Source: Cylicocyclus nassatus | Lineage: Eukaryota > Nematoda > Chromadorea > Rhabditida > Strongylidae | Assembly (NCBI GenBank): GCA_958299035.1 | Contig: CATQJL010000223.1 | Coordinates: forward strand, 14,603,742-14,667,741 | Length of the DNA: 64,000 nt | Direction of reading: 5' to 3' | Shown: one piece after another, positions 45,135-57,720 of the stretch | Numbering within the stretch: position 1 is the first letter of the stretch | Layout: every line of letters begins with the position of its first letter | The notes under the pieces: model-generated | Database searches by the model: none | Told to the model about the DNA's origin: nothing | The model's input: only the letters and a program-made list of their open reading frames with translations | Program-made: the position numbers and the translations under genes

Positions 45135-45811
45135 CAGAGTGTCCCAAAAAATGTGAACACTGTTTGATCGTTAATAACTCCGTTGCTTTTATGTCTTTCG
45201 CCGAGCTTTAGGCACCATTTCGTAGACCGAGGTTCAACTTAGATTTATAGTATGAAGCAAAACTCCGATCTCCCTTCGCTACTGTTGGATTACGGTAGGA
45301 ACTTCCAGCGTGAGAATCCATTGTGAAATATGTCATTTGATAAAATTTTTTCCAAAAAATCTGAAAAATCGTGTACTAGGGCTTTCGCACACGTTGAATC
45401 CATTACACAACTTTTTACGAGAGTTTTTAGCTTTTTTGACGGGGTAATCACATTTTTGACAAATGCTGGGAATTCTGTTATTACGGTTCACCTGGGATAA
45501 CTTCGGAAAGAACGTCACAGTACAGTGGAAATTTCATATTCGAAATCAGAGGCTTCCATTACCATAGTATAAGAGCTTTTGGCTTGTTTGCTTTTGTTGC
45601 GAGGCAGAATATGGCCCCCAATGGCCTAAAATCCATGTCGAAATTCCTACCGTAATTCTACAGTAAAGAAGAAAGATCTGTAATTCGCTCTATGCTACAA
45701 ATCTAAGTTGGACCTAGCCCTACAGAACGGTGCCTAAAGCTCGGCGAAAGACATGAGAGCAACGAAGTTATTAACGATCAAACAGTGTTAACATTTTTTT
45801 GGGACACCCTG
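45135..45811. mobile_element. MITE of the CAGAGTGTCCC family, copy 3
   Basis: It runs from CAGAGTGTCCCAAAAAATG to the complement ending ACACCCTG, flanked by TA within a TATA tract. The right arm of the surrounding foldback has an AT microsatellite instead (49656-49691), so the insertion is arm-specific. Confidence 0.85.
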
Positions 45812-46124
45812 TATATATACGCTAGACAGTAAGTTTTCTCTCAATTTTGCAGATTTTTGTTTGGTTGGATGGTTCAGTTGGCGTATCGCCATTGATTTGT
45901 CGCTGATGACACATAGAAAGCATACCGTAGGAGTAGTATATGGTAGAGAGTCACTCTGATCGAATTTGTTTTGAAGTCTGCTTAAGATCACAATACCGCT
46001 CACAAAAAGTGCAAAATCTGCGTGAACTTCGCGGGATTCCGGGATTTAAGCTAAATTCCGCGACAATTGGGAAATTCCGCGACACTCCAGAATGCGCGAA
46101 ATAACGCAGCACCATAACTTCCTT

Positions 46125-46911
46125 CTCAGGGATTCGCGCCGTGCGGGCGGTCCTCATTAAAGCTCCTCCGCCTGAGCGCACTGCATAGTTTTTGATGTAC
46201 CGTGCGTGCGGTCAACAATAGAAATGCCGTGCAAGCGGAAGACAGTCTACCCGTTCGATCGGCACGCAATAAAATCGACCGTGCAAGCGGCAGGTAATGC
46301 GTCCGCACGATCGGCCAGCAATCACTTGATCGTACAAGCGGTAGGCAATCTCGCCGCGCAATCGGTACGCAATAAAATCGACGGTACAAGCGGCAGGCAA
46401 TGTGTCCGTTCGATCGGGCGGCAAACATTTGCCCGTGCAAGCGGCCAACAGTGACCTCTACCTTCGGCTCATTATTTTCACACACTATGAGCGTAAACGG
46501 TACCTGCATGAGATACGACGCAGCGTTTAGGCTGGCTAAGCGTCGACTATCGTGTTATCAACATTTCCCTTCACAGCAGAGCTAGAATGAACCTGTGTGA
46601 GGCTACAGTTATCAAGAGTGATGGTGTGGGCCTCTCCATAGAAAGTTTGGGTAGTGCGGCAGGCATTGGTCCGTGTTCCCAGGATGTTAAAATGCTTAAC
46701 ATACCTAAGAAAAATGGTTAAAATACCCCATATAAACCTACTCCAGCAGCAAGCGAGCGGCCGACCTTCCCCGCGCAAGCGGCGAGCATTAGAAACCGTG
46801 CGGGCGCCCCACGTTAACCGTGCTAACGGCCCTTGACGACCGTACAATCGCACACACCAACGAGCGATTGTAAGTTCGTCGCTGGCCGCCCGCACGGTGC
46901 GAGTCCCTGAG
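46125..46911. mobile_element. DNA element with CTCAGGGA ends and internal tandem array
   Basis: Inverted ends CTCAGGGATTCGCGCC and complement, GC-rich. The right arm of the host foldback (near 49340) reads CTTCCTTCGGAATG... on the complement and lacks it, giving an empty site and a 2-3 bp duplication (TT or TTC). An array of 51-52 bp units lies inside. Confidence 0.75.
46229..46444 (+). repeat. Tandem array of 51-52 bp units
   Basis: GTGCAAGCGG or GTACAAGCGG begins units at 46229, 46281, 46332, 46384 and 46435, so the period alternates 52, 51, 52, 51. The units keep CGATCGG and GGCAATAAAATCGAC-like parts. Frames on both strands are open through the array. Confidence 0.85.
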
Positions 46912-48049
46912 TTCGGAATGAATTTATTCTGAATCAGGAAACAGTATTGTGTTCAGGTCGTCAGGGCAAATCTTTTGATGTACTTCATGCCCTCGATATT
47001 CCGTTTCCAGTATTCTCGAATCCTTCTGTAGAGGTCCATTCGCAAGAATGTAGCGCAGCGTCTGTGTAACATAAAAGATTTCAATAAACAATATTCGATA
47101 ACACTCCTCTTTTAGGTTATCGTGCGTTAAGTAGTAGGTTCAGACTTTTTTCCCAAAAAGATAGAAGCGCTGGTGGTTTTTGAAAAAATCACGCGTTTAT
47201 AAATTCTACTTACCATAACTTCCTTCGGAATAACTATATTTGGAATCCGAAAGCAGTGCTGTGCTCATAATCAGTTCATCAAGGCGAATCTTCTGATTTA
47301 CAGCGTGCCCTTGATAATTCGATTTCAGTATTCTTGAAACTTTCTGCGGACGTTTCTTCGCGAAGGTGTAAAGCAGCGAGCATTGTCCCGAGTAAAATCA
47401 AGCGAGGACCCTTCGATAGTACTTTTTCTGTAGATCATGATGCGCTAAATAGTAGCCGCAGATTCCTTTTTAAAGGAAATAGAAAGGCTGGTTTGCAGAA
47501 AAATCTTGTTGTTCCATTCTATTCTTCTCGTTCTATTCGCCATAGCCCTAGAATACGAAGCTATCTTGCTAAGCAGATGTGAGTTTCGAAATCAGCAGGT
47601 CGGATAACCTCCATGAGCAAGTTTTCCGACATGTTCGAGTTATTTCATTTTTTCTCGTTTTACTCTCTGGAAGCTCGCCGATGGATTTTTGCCAAAATGT
47701 TGATGCTCTTGTGTAGGAAAACTTCGCTTATAGAGGTTTTCGAACACTCTCTTGGTCTATCGTGGTCTTTGAGGATTGCAGGGACTTTTTAAAGAAATAC
47801 GGTGGGGCGACTGTAACTGAATTGCGAAAGTGTGTAACTTTGCCCGCACCTCCCGCGTACCTGTCAGAAAACTTGCCTGACTGCTTATAAAGTTTAAAGT
47901 TACTAGGAAGTGTGCCATCGAATGGTGCATGTCTCAAGCTCCAGTATAAATCGCCGAGTTACGAGCCTACGAAAACACGTCCTCACAAATTTTCCCCAAA
48001 CGTAAAGACTGCAGATTTCGTCGAAATTCCGCCGTGAGTGCTTGTATGA

Positions 48050-48215
48050 CACTCGTATTGCGGATAATATGTTTGCTTCTCTTAATGACTCCCACTGTAC
48101 TGTATATGGTGGTTGAGTTTGCTTCAGCTGCTTTGTTGAATCAGCTTCGTGGCTAGATCTATCTGACTGTCACAGCACAGGAAGATCCATTAAGCGACTG
48201 AACAGATTTGATTAG
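48050..48215. other. Central spacer of the giant foldback
   Basis: This is the single-copy segment between the arms. It has no open frame of note and is the loop if the arms pair. Confidence 0.7.
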
Positions 48216-49654
48216 CGTTTTATACAACCAGTCACGGCGGAATTTCGACAAAATCTGCAATATTTACATTTGGGGAAAATTTGTGAGGACGTGTTTTCGT
48301 AGGCTCGTAACTCGGCGATTTATACTGGAGCTTGAGACATGCACCATTCGATGGCACACTCAATAGTAACTTTAACCTTTATAAGCAGTCAGGCAAGTTT
48401 TCTGACAGGTACGCGGGAGGTGCGGGCAAAGTTACACACTTTCGCAATTCAGTTACAGTCACCTCACCGTATTTCTTCGAAAAGTTTCTGCAATCCTCAG
48501 AGACCACGATTTTCGTAGAGAGAGAGTGTTCGAAAACCTCTATAAGCGAAGTTTCCCTACACAAGAGCATCAACATTTTGGCCAAAATCCATCGGCGAGC
48601 TTCCAGAGAGTAAAACGAGAAAAAATGAAATAACTCGAACATGTCGGAAAACTTGCTCATGGAGGCTATCCGACCTGCTGATTTCGAAACTCACACTGCT
48701 TAACAAGATAGCTTCGTATTCTAGGGCTATGGCGAGTAGAATTTGGAACAACAAGATTTTCCTGCAAACCAGCCCTTCTATTTCCTTTAAAAAGAAATCT
48801 GCGGCTACTATTTAGCGCATCATGATCTACAGAAAAAGTACTATCGGAGGGTCCTCGCTTGATTTTACTCGGGACAATGCTCGCTGCTTTACACCTTCGC
48901 GAAGAAACGTCCGCAGGAAGATTCAAGAATACTGAAATCGAATTGTCAAGGGCACTCTGTAAATCAGAAGATTCGCCTTGATGAGCTGAGCACAGCACTG
49001 CTTTCGGATTCCAAATATACTTATTCCGAAGTAAGTTATGGTGAGTAAAATTTAAAAACGCGTGATTTTTCCAAAAATCACCAGCGCTTCTATCTTTTTT
49101 GAAAAAGTCTGAACCTACTACTTAAGGCACGAGAACCTACAAGAGGAGTGTTATCGAATATTGCTTATTGGAATCTTTTATGTTACACAGACGCTGCGCT
49201 ACATTCTGCGAATGGACCTCCGCAGAAGAATTCGAGAATACTGGAAACGGAATATCGAGGGCATGAAGTACATCAAAAGATTTGCCTTGACGACCTGAAC
49301 ACAATACTGTTTCCTGATTCAGAATAAATTCATTCCGAAGGAAGTAAGTTATGGTGCTGCGTGCATGATATCCGTTATTTCGCGCATTCTGGAGTGTCGC
49401 GGAATTTCCCAATTGTCGCGGACTTTAGCTTAAATCCGAAATCCCGCGAAGTTCACGCAGATTTTGCACATTTTGTGAGCGGTATTGTGATCTTGAGCAG
49501 ACTTCAAAACAAATTCGACCAGAGTGACTCTCTACCATATACTACTTCTACGGTATACTTTCTATGTGTCATCAGCGACAAATCAATGGCGATACGCCAA
49601 CTGAACCATCCAACCAAAAAAAATCTGCAAAATTGAGCGAACTTACTGTCTAGC

Positions 49655-49655
<1 letters not shown>

Positions 49656-49691
<36 letters not shown>
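49656..49691. repeat. TA dinucleotide run
   Basis: About 18 uninterrupted TA units lie at the place where the left arm carries the MITE 45135-45811. Confidence 0.95.
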
Positions 49692-49695
<4 letters not shown>

Positions 49696-49789
49696 CCTGC
49701 TAGATTATGGCACTGCTACATACTAGATGATCGTCTCGCCAAGCTGACTCGAATGGTGTCCTCGGATTCAGAATTTGTCCATTCTGAGG

Positions 49790-49990
49790 AGAGATATGGC
49801 GATGCGACGCGGATTCCGACGGACTCCAGTGATGTGCAACGCACTCCGCTGCTCTCCGGCAGAGTCTGGTGGAGTATGGCGCACTCTGCCGCACCCCGGA
49901 GCACTGCAACGCACTCCGGCGGACTGCAGTGCTCCGCTGCACTCTAGTGAACTGCGTCGCACTCTGCCGCACTGCAGCGCACTGCGGCGA
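49790..49990. repeat. GC-rich subterminal minisatellite, right arm
   Basis: This is the inverted counterpart of 44820-45015, with units such as TGCGACGCACTCCG in complement. Unit numbers differ slightly from the left arm. Confidence 0.8.
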
Positions 49991-50322
49991 CTACGAATTA
50001 TGAGCGGTATTGTATGTTGGAAACGTGAAACGAAATCTTATTGTAGTTGAGACAAGAAAAATGTGGGGTTAATGGAAACTAGTAAGAATTACTAGTAAAT
50101 AGTAGGAAGAGAAAGCGTCTGGAGGAAAAAAGACACAATCTTTTAATCAATAAAGTACCATTCGTTCTAAAATCTTGTTTTTTAATCGACCCCAAAGCTT
50201 ATAAAGATTGAGATTGGTGTTAAGTATCACTCAATTTGCTTCTTTATGTCTTCTTGCTAGTCATGCTTTCATTTTGAAGTATGCGGCTGAGGTTATCGCG
50301 AAAACTCCTCTGGCAACCTTTC

Positions 50323-51045
50323 AACACATTCACGACAAGCCGATTGTTCGATTACTGCCGTTTCGGACCAGAACCTTTTTCGATTTGTCAAACTTACGAC
50401 CCACCCGTAGGTCGTATTGTCCGAAATGGTAGTCTTTTTGGAAAAGTTCAAAACATATCTCCGAAAATTTTTCCAGAGGGGTATTAGAAGGCGCTGATTA
50501 TCAAAAAATAAAAACAATTTGTTTCAGTTTTTGGCGTTATACGGTAAGCTTACGGTAGTTTGTGTACGAAACCAACACCATGAATATAAAAAATTATGTT
50601 TTTGGGGTTGTTTCACTTGCTGATCACGATTATAATGTCCACTTTGTTCACTACTGTCCCGCAGTGGGGCTACGGTAGCAGCGCGGTAGAATTTTCGTAA
50701 AAACCAAGAAACTAATGTAAGAAGGTGGTAAACTTGAGACTATCATTTTCATAATCAGCATGCTACAAAACCTATATGTGTACGACTCGAAATTCCTGAG
50801 ATGAACAATGCAAAAATCAACAAGATTAATAATTTTTTGTTGGGCTAACATCACTCTCTTGCCTGTCCCGTCCCGTCCCAGCTTCGCGCCTAGGTGTCGC
50901 AAATTAGTGCCAGAATCCCGCAGAATTCCATCTTGAACTAGCAAAGCTAGAGCCTCAGGAAATTTACGACTCATCGGTGGTCGTATTGTGCGAAATGGCA
51001 GAACACGTACAATCCACCGGTGGGTCGTATTGTCGTGAATGTGTT
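50323..51045. mobile_element. DNA element with AACACATTCACGACAA ends, copy 1
   Basis: The inverted ends AACACATTCACGACAA and complement enclose text with repeated ACGACCCACC/GGTGGGTCGT motifs. The left duplicate near 125 is an empty site. A second copy lies at 54103-54889. Confidence 0.75.
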
Positions 51046-51689
51046 AAAAACGCCCAATTTCCCCAAAACTTTTTTACCTAGAGAAATAGTAGCTATCAGG
51101 TAAAACAAACTTTTTACCATGTTATACTTACTTTAACTAACTTGGTCGATTTTTTGAAGTTTTCAATAGAAAAACCCCAGCTTCTTAAGTTCTAAGAAAA
51201 ACCTCAGCTCCTTGACCGCATGTTGAGCGTGCATCAAATACAGTTTGCATAAGTGATGGTCATTTGCAAATCAGATTTGAGGTCGAAACTCAAATTTATG
51301 TTTTGTACGCAGTCATTTGTTTTGCAACTTCAAACTAAAAACGGAAGAGTGGAAGAATTTGAAAACGCCACCTTGTAGTCCAGGATTTGCACTATTTGTT
51401 TACTATGTGTCTAATTGGAGATATACTAAGTTCTTTTAAATTTGAATTGTTGAGCAGATAGACACAAAGGGTGAAAGGTTTTTGCGGTTATCTAAATGAA
51501 TTCAATAAACTTTGCATTGCGCAAGACTATCGTCAAACAACGAAGAAAAAACTGCAATGAGCGTATTGAATTTTTCGTCATTTCCAAAACCGTTCAGAAA
51601 AAGCACACAATTTTTGTGATGAAATGGATAAAAAGGAAAATGTTAGCCAAAATACTTTCATATTAGTTTGATGCAAAATTAGTGAGCTT

Positions 51690-52590
51690 TTTCTTACTGC
51701 TACTAGGACTTTTTTCAGGACATTTTTTCATCATCAAACTTCTATTGATACAGGTCCAACATAATGTTGGGAATTTCTTTTCATGCTATCTAATGATGTT
51801 TGAAAGGGACTTAGTCTGTTAAGAATTATAGTGCTCCAAAACCGCACTCAAAACCAGATTTTCGCTGCATTTACTTTCCTGACCATATTCAAGCGCAAAT
51901 TAAACTCGCTTTTTCAAAAATTTAGCCACTATATGTTATAGAAATTGTTTACGTTGTTTACATTGCATATTTAACCATATTTTTTAGAGTTATCTGAATT
52001 GAGATATCGGCGCCTTAATATGGGTAATGATTGTGGTCATTTTTAGACCATAACTTTCTTTTGTAGAATGCATTCGCTAAAGCTTTGCTCATTTCTATGC
52101 GTGAGAGTAAAGCATCCTGTTGACGCTTTTACCAAAGACATTCAGCTGTTCACTATGCAGAAAATCAGAAAATTCTATAATTTGGGATTTCGAGGCCTAC
52201 TGAAAAACTGAAAATTTGACTTTTGAATTTTGATTTTTCCTTTTCGCCAGTCTTTTTTTTTCAAGCCCTTTACATGTTTGTTTGTAGTACTGGCTTGCGA
52301 CTACAAGATAGGCTACCTATAAATTATACTAACAAACTGTGAAGGGAGTTATGTTTTGTTAAAAACGAGAATTCAGAAAAAACTTTTTTGGTTATTCAAT
52401 CCATATTTTCTGCCTATGCGAAATAGAGTGCAGGTTTAATGTGCGCTGTATTGCGAAAGGTTTGCTGCACTATATGGTCTTTACAACTTCAAAATGTAGA
52501 TTTTGTAGAAAGTTACAGCAAGTTAAAGTGAGATTTTAAGAATCGCTCAATATTTTTGCGTAAACCTAATATTTTACTTTTGAACAATAT
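51690..52590. repeat. Extra segment in the right copy, related to 53450-54050
   Basis: This stretch is absent from the left copy at 1715. It is a diverged relative of 53450-54050 (and 6290-6640), for example in the AAAGCTTTGCTCATT and CAGAAAAT text. It points to an older internal duplication. Confidence 0.6.
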
Positions 52591-54102
52591 CATTCAATGT
52601 AAGCTAGACTGAAGATTATGTAGCAGTGTGCGAATTTATAGAGTGTGAGACGGATGCGCCAATGGAGAAATAATGCCTAACGATCTTTAGTGTGCATCCT
52701 CTAAGTCAAACACTGCTATTGTACAACAGAAAAAGTTGCATGTTCACTGTTCAGTTCACTTTTGTTGTCAACACCATTTTGAAAAGCGCTAAATTTTGCG
52801 TGGACTAAGAGTTATGTGACAAATTGATGAGCTTTTGTTACGATTCAACATATCGGCATGCACTTCTCTCAGGCTTCTATCAAGTACAGTCGCCCGTATC
52901 ACAAAGTAAATTGATTTTCGTTCTGTTTCAATCTCTGTTGCATGCCTGTTGCAGTTGGGTGAAGGATATAAAAAACGAACGACCGGATGAGTTAGAAAGC
53001 ACGAAATGTAAATTTTTTTCGTTCTTTTGCTGTATCTTCGAATCATCTCAAATTTAATATGCGCAGTGCACACTATACACGCTAACTGACAAACTGCGAT
53101 ACTAGAACCTCCTCATTTCTTGAGATTTCTCCTTCTTTCCTTGTTTCTTTTGTTTTGATTGTTTATATGTTAGTCAGTAAAACAATTTCTACATTTTGTT
53201 AGGCTAGAAAATATTTTACTGGAAAGCATGCTGCTAAGAAGAACATGTTCTATCTAATGATGGACACAACAGGCTTTTCGTTAAGAATTAAATAGAATTA
53301 TCCCAATTCGTTAATAATTTGCAGCGGTTCAAAAAGCAGCATACTTCATTGCATTTACTTTCCCTGTTTAAATTCAAGGAGGAACGATCGCATCCTTCTG
53401 GCAACACTTCTGTATGTGATAAAAATTACGTGCGTTATGCACACTTAATCATTTTTCTAGAAATTACTTAGGGAGATATCGACTCCTCAACATGGGTAGT
53501 CGTTTTGATCATTCTGTAAACCATATTCTTCCAAAAAAGGCCAATCGTCAAAGCTTTGCTCATTCTCGTAAGCGTAACGGTAGGACTTAACAGTTTTTTT
53601 TTGGAAAAGCGGTTAGCTGTTTAGTGCGCAGAAAATTGCAGAAACTTCAAAATTTGGGACTTTGCTTTCTGGCAAGTACTGAAAAAAAGCTTACAATTTT
53701 GGTTTTTGATTTTTTCTTTTCGTAAACCTTTTTTGTCCAACTCTTACTCAATCCTCCGTACTACTGGATTGCGGCTGCAAGACAGGCTATCTATCGTTTA
53801 TACTAACAAACATTGTAGGGAGCTATGATTTGTTGCAAAAAGTTTCTAGAAAAAAGACCTTTTTTACAGATCCATATTTTTCTGCACGCTAGTGATATGA
53901 GCATGGCTGGATGTACGCTGTATTGCAAAAGGTATGCCACTTTTGATGATCTTTATCTCATTGTAAATTGTAAATGTTTCAGAAACTTGTAGCACGTCAA
54001 AGTGAGAACTCGCAAAACGCTCATTACTTTGCACCAGTCTAGTATAGAAATATAACTTTTCAAATATAAACGTCGCTTCAGAGCAAGATTGTACGGTCGC
54101 TT

Positions 54103-54889
54103 AACACTTTCACGACAAAACGACCCACCGGTGGGTCGTAAGATTCATGAAGATTCAAGATAAGATTCATTCGTAAGATTCATCTTTACCAGTTTACAAC
54201 GGAATTCTACAGGGGTTCTGGCACATGATTGGGGTATTTAGGTGAAGCTCCAGAAAGAGTGGTCCGAATTCGAGACACTGTAATGTAAGTTATGGTAGGT
54301 ATACGGTAGATATATATAAGGCACAAGCTTTTAGCTCAAATTCTTCGCAAAATCATGCTTTTCTGAAGAATAAAAAATTATCGATTTAATTGTTTTTTTG
54401 CATTTTTCATCCTAGGAAGCTCGAACTTTGCATATATAGGTTTTGCAGCATCTGATTACAAAAAATGATAGTCTCAAGTTTTGATACCACCTTCTTACAT
54501 CAGTTTCTTGATTTCTACGAGATCTACCGTACTGCTACCGTAGTCCCACTGTGGGAAAGTAGTGAACAAAGCGGACACTATAATTGTGATCAGCACGTGA
54601 AATAACCCCAAAACACAATTTTGCATGAAAATCCATGATGTTGGGTTCATATAGAATGACCCGTAATTTTCACCGTATACTTCCAAAACTGAAATAAATC
54701 ATATTTTGGTAATCAGCAAGTTCGAGAACCCTTGTGGAGAAATTCTCGGAAACATGTTTTGAATTTCTTCCAAAAAGACTACCATTTCGGACAATACGAC
54801 TCACGGGTGGGTCGTAATTTTAACGAAGCGAAAAACGTTCTGGTCCGAAATGGCAGTAATCGAAAAATCGGCCTTGTCATGAATGTGTT
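54103..54889. mobile_element. DNA element with AACAC...GTGTT ends, copy 2
   Basis: It is of the same family as 50323-51045, in the opposite orientation. It contains a perfect 20-bp palindrome (ACGACCCACCGGTGGGTCGT) at 54120-54139. The left duplicate is uninterrupted at about 7440. Confidence 0.75.
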
Positions 54890-55414
54890 GATGAGCTTAC
54901 AATACAGCATGCACCAATTTCTCAGACTTTGCAATTGTCTGTTGTACCGAATGAATAAGTGCAATCATGCATTGTTGCTGGATTCATTCCGACAGATGCA
55001 GCGAGATTTTTTATCTCCTCTCTTCTGTTCTAACAGGTATTTGTGAACAAAATGGTGGTGTATGAAGTGGTCTGACCCCATTGTCTTTTTGTAATTTGGA
55101 ATAAAAAGATCTTCTTTGCTTAGTTATATAAAGGATATCTATGCATGATCAGATTTGAAACTGAAAACGCGTATGCACTTTCACTTTTCTTAGGAGAAGA
55201 AAATGCTGTGGAAGATATCATACATATCTCGTTGTTCTTGGTATCTATGTTTGTTGTCGGTTTATTTTCTTGAAGGCTCTGTTGCCTGAAATCTAAACAA
55301 ACTGGATGATTGGGCTTTGCCATATAAGCTGAGATTTTCGCTGTGTTGTGTGGGGGTTCAATCAAGAGATTACAGGAAACAGTGGAACTTCAGCTTAAAC
55401 AGTGCTGACCAAAA

Positions 55415-56140
55415 CTACGTGTTGCGGCTCGGTGGGCTCAGCAGCCCTTGCCTCGCTCGACTGCCAGCCTGCCCCTCAACCTGCGCGTCCGTGCGCAATC
55501 CAGACCCGACAGCGAACAACAAAGATATCACACGCGCGACAAACGCAACATCACAGAAAACTACACGACTAGATTAGATAAGTTTATCTACACTATAAAA
55601 AAGGATCAACTACAACAAGAAAACATCAAATTACAAAACTACAAGAAAAACGCGGGACTAGCCCGCCTCACTCCGAGTCGCCGATAGTCACAAAGCATCT
55701 CTCAACGTAAGAAGTTCAGGGGTTGGCCCCAGGGTCGACCGCATAGCGCCTAGTCCTTCCGGAACGGTGCGACCTCTCCACTACTCCCGCGATAATACTT
55801 CCTTTGATCAAGACGAACTTATCGCGCGTATGCGCTTACATCCAGAAAAGATCTAATGCTCGACCGCTGTCTACAACAAAACTTCTTCTGCGGGAGCTCG
55901 CTAACCGACTGCCAAGATCCTCACAAGAAATCGATAAGAGGATTGAATCGAACCAAGAAAGGAATAAGGCATGTAATGCGTTGGCGCCGCCTTATGTACC
56001 CCTTTCTTGACAGCGAGCCAGCGGGGAGGGGTCCGAGCGCGAATACAAGAGGCGCGCCCGGCTACAGCGGCAAACGGCGCTCCCGGCCGCTGTATCGAGG
56101 AGTGGCTTGCATTTCGCGAGCCGCGACACTACGTCTACCT
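55415..56140 (+). mobile_element. GC-rich insertion of unknown type
   Basis: About 725 bp are absent from the left copy at 8730. Composition is much richer in G and C than the surroundings. A frame at 55448-55687 is rich in Q, N, K and R (ending ARLTPSRR), and 55856-56221 is a second open stretch. There are no obvious terminal repeats. It may be a retroelement fragment (for example a LINE ORF1 piece); I cannot classify it. Confidence 0.5.
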
Positions 56141-56875
56141 CTAGAGTTTCTACTCAGCAAGTGCGTCTTTGCTTCGAAAGCCTTTCACTCAATTAATAAT
56201 CATATAAAGTTGCTTCGATAGGGCTGCGCCATACATAGATATTTCCAAAAAGAAAACAGTTATTTTTTTCCAGTCAAAAGCTGTTGCACGTATTCGCTTC
56301 TGTAATCAGTCTTTTGGTAGGAAATTCTGCACTTTCTCAATTGGCTGAAAGCGACAGAATCCTGTACACTTTTTAGATGCTCAGCGAAGTGAGTACTAGG
56401 GAAAATCTGAATTTTCGTCAGAGCGAACTCTACATAGATCTGACAGGCAGACCTGCGCGTTAATTCCTGCCTTGGAACTCAGTTCGCTTTACATTATTCA
56501 GTATTAAATGTAAGTTTTCCCTGTACAAAAAGAAATTGTGCACTTTAGTCATGGATATTTACAAAGCAGTTCTGTTATCTTCAAAACATAAGTTCGGCAG
56601 CCTGTTAACAATGTCTTGCAGTCTCAAGATGTTTTTCTTACCACGTCTTTTTGGAAATTTTCCACAGTATTTGTTTGCTAGACAGTGGTAGTGTATGTTG
56701 CTCCATAAACCTTTTGATAATCTTCGTTACAGCGAGAAATAAATTTGAGGCTCTTGCAGATCCGCTGAGGCGGTGGTAGATGTCCTCTTGCTGACTTCCC
56801 ACTGTAAAATACCGTATCCTCCTCTTCGCAAAATGTAATTGACCACTACCGCTCCCGCTTATATGACTACAGTTG

Positions 56876-57416
56876 TAGCGGTGGAATCCGGCCAAAATTG
56901 CGGGATTTGCGAGGTTTGCGGGACTCGCGGGATTTTGTTATGACTTCTTCTAGAACAATTTTATTTGGAATCTGCAAAAAGATCTAGCTTAGTGTACATT
57001 ATGCCCGTAGTCCGTGGTGTATGGTAGACATATGTTACCACTTTAGTATTTTCGAAATCTGTTTTTATGAGCAACAATACATGTTGATAATCTCAAAACA
57101 CATGCCAATGCAATACAATGCATCATGGAAAACGGGTGAGGGACATTAGGTCGCCGAATTTGGAAGAGTCCCCGCGGATTCCCTGCAGGAACGCATGTCC
57201 CCGCATGTACAAGGGTTCGTATTTGTCGCAAATGACCGCGGGGACCGCCCTTTTTCGGCAACCTAATCTCCGCCACCCCGTAATGTATACTAAAAGATTC
57301 CTCTCATCAAGCTGAAACGAAATCTTTTTGCAGATTCCAAATAAAGTTGTAAAGAAGTTATAACAAAATCCCGCGAGTCCCGCAAATCCCGCAATTTTTG
57401 ACAGATTCCACCGCTA
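56876..57416. mobile_element. MITE with TAGCGGTGGAATC ends, right copy
   Basis: This is the duplicate of 9508-9902 with the same flanks. The subterminal GCGGGATTTG repeats are longer here, and a further GC-rich insertion sits inside (about 57137-57283). Confidence 0.8.
57137..57283. mobile_element. Nested 150-bp GC-rich MITE
   Basis: It interrupts text that is continuous in the left copy (9758-9775). The ends are imperfect inverted repeats (GGTGAGGGACATTAGGTCG against the complement of the right end, which reads GTGGCGGAGATTAGGTTG). Confidence 0.6.
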
Positions 57417-57720
57417 CAACGTATTGAGAAATAATCCCATAATTGATTAAACATTCATTTCCTGAAAATAATTCAACAAGTTAATGAATAACTGAAATCC
57501 TCAGCAATTTGTTGCAGATAATAGTCTATGCTTAGTCTCCGCCGTAGTTAATATCTACGGGAGTAAGTTTTAGCCCAGTCCATTCTAATCAGAAAGACTT
57601 TTGTCTGGAACATCCCAAGCAACAAGCGTATTTTTTGTTCATTCTATGACTAAGAGACAAGAGCACGCCGCGTTCATCTGATTAACGAGATTATGAGCTT
57701 GTTCTAATGCGTTCCGGTAA

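Larger units (their letters stand above)
44797..50012. mobile_element. Giant foldback element with concentric termini
   Basis: The ends CAATACCGCTCATAATTCG and complement are flanked by TA (44795-44796 and 50013-50014). The left arm runs to about 48050 and the right arm back from 50012 to about 48215, around a spacer of some 170 bp. A second pair of nearly the same ends (CAATACCGCTCACAAAA at 45991 and its complement at 49487) lies inside, concentric with the first. Left-arm insertions at 45135-45811 and 46125-46911 are absent from the right arm. Both arms keep matching open frames (47334-47582 with 48666-48998; 47728-47937 with 48332-48613), but I find no transposase motif in them. TA duplication is compatible with a Tc1/mariner origin. 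Confidence 0.85.

Noticed and set aside
47334..48998. Matching open frames in both arms of the giant foldback as a possible transposase
   Set aside because: No recognisable catalytic motif; openness on both strands and arm identity can be explained by the palindrome. Mentioned with the element but not called as genes.
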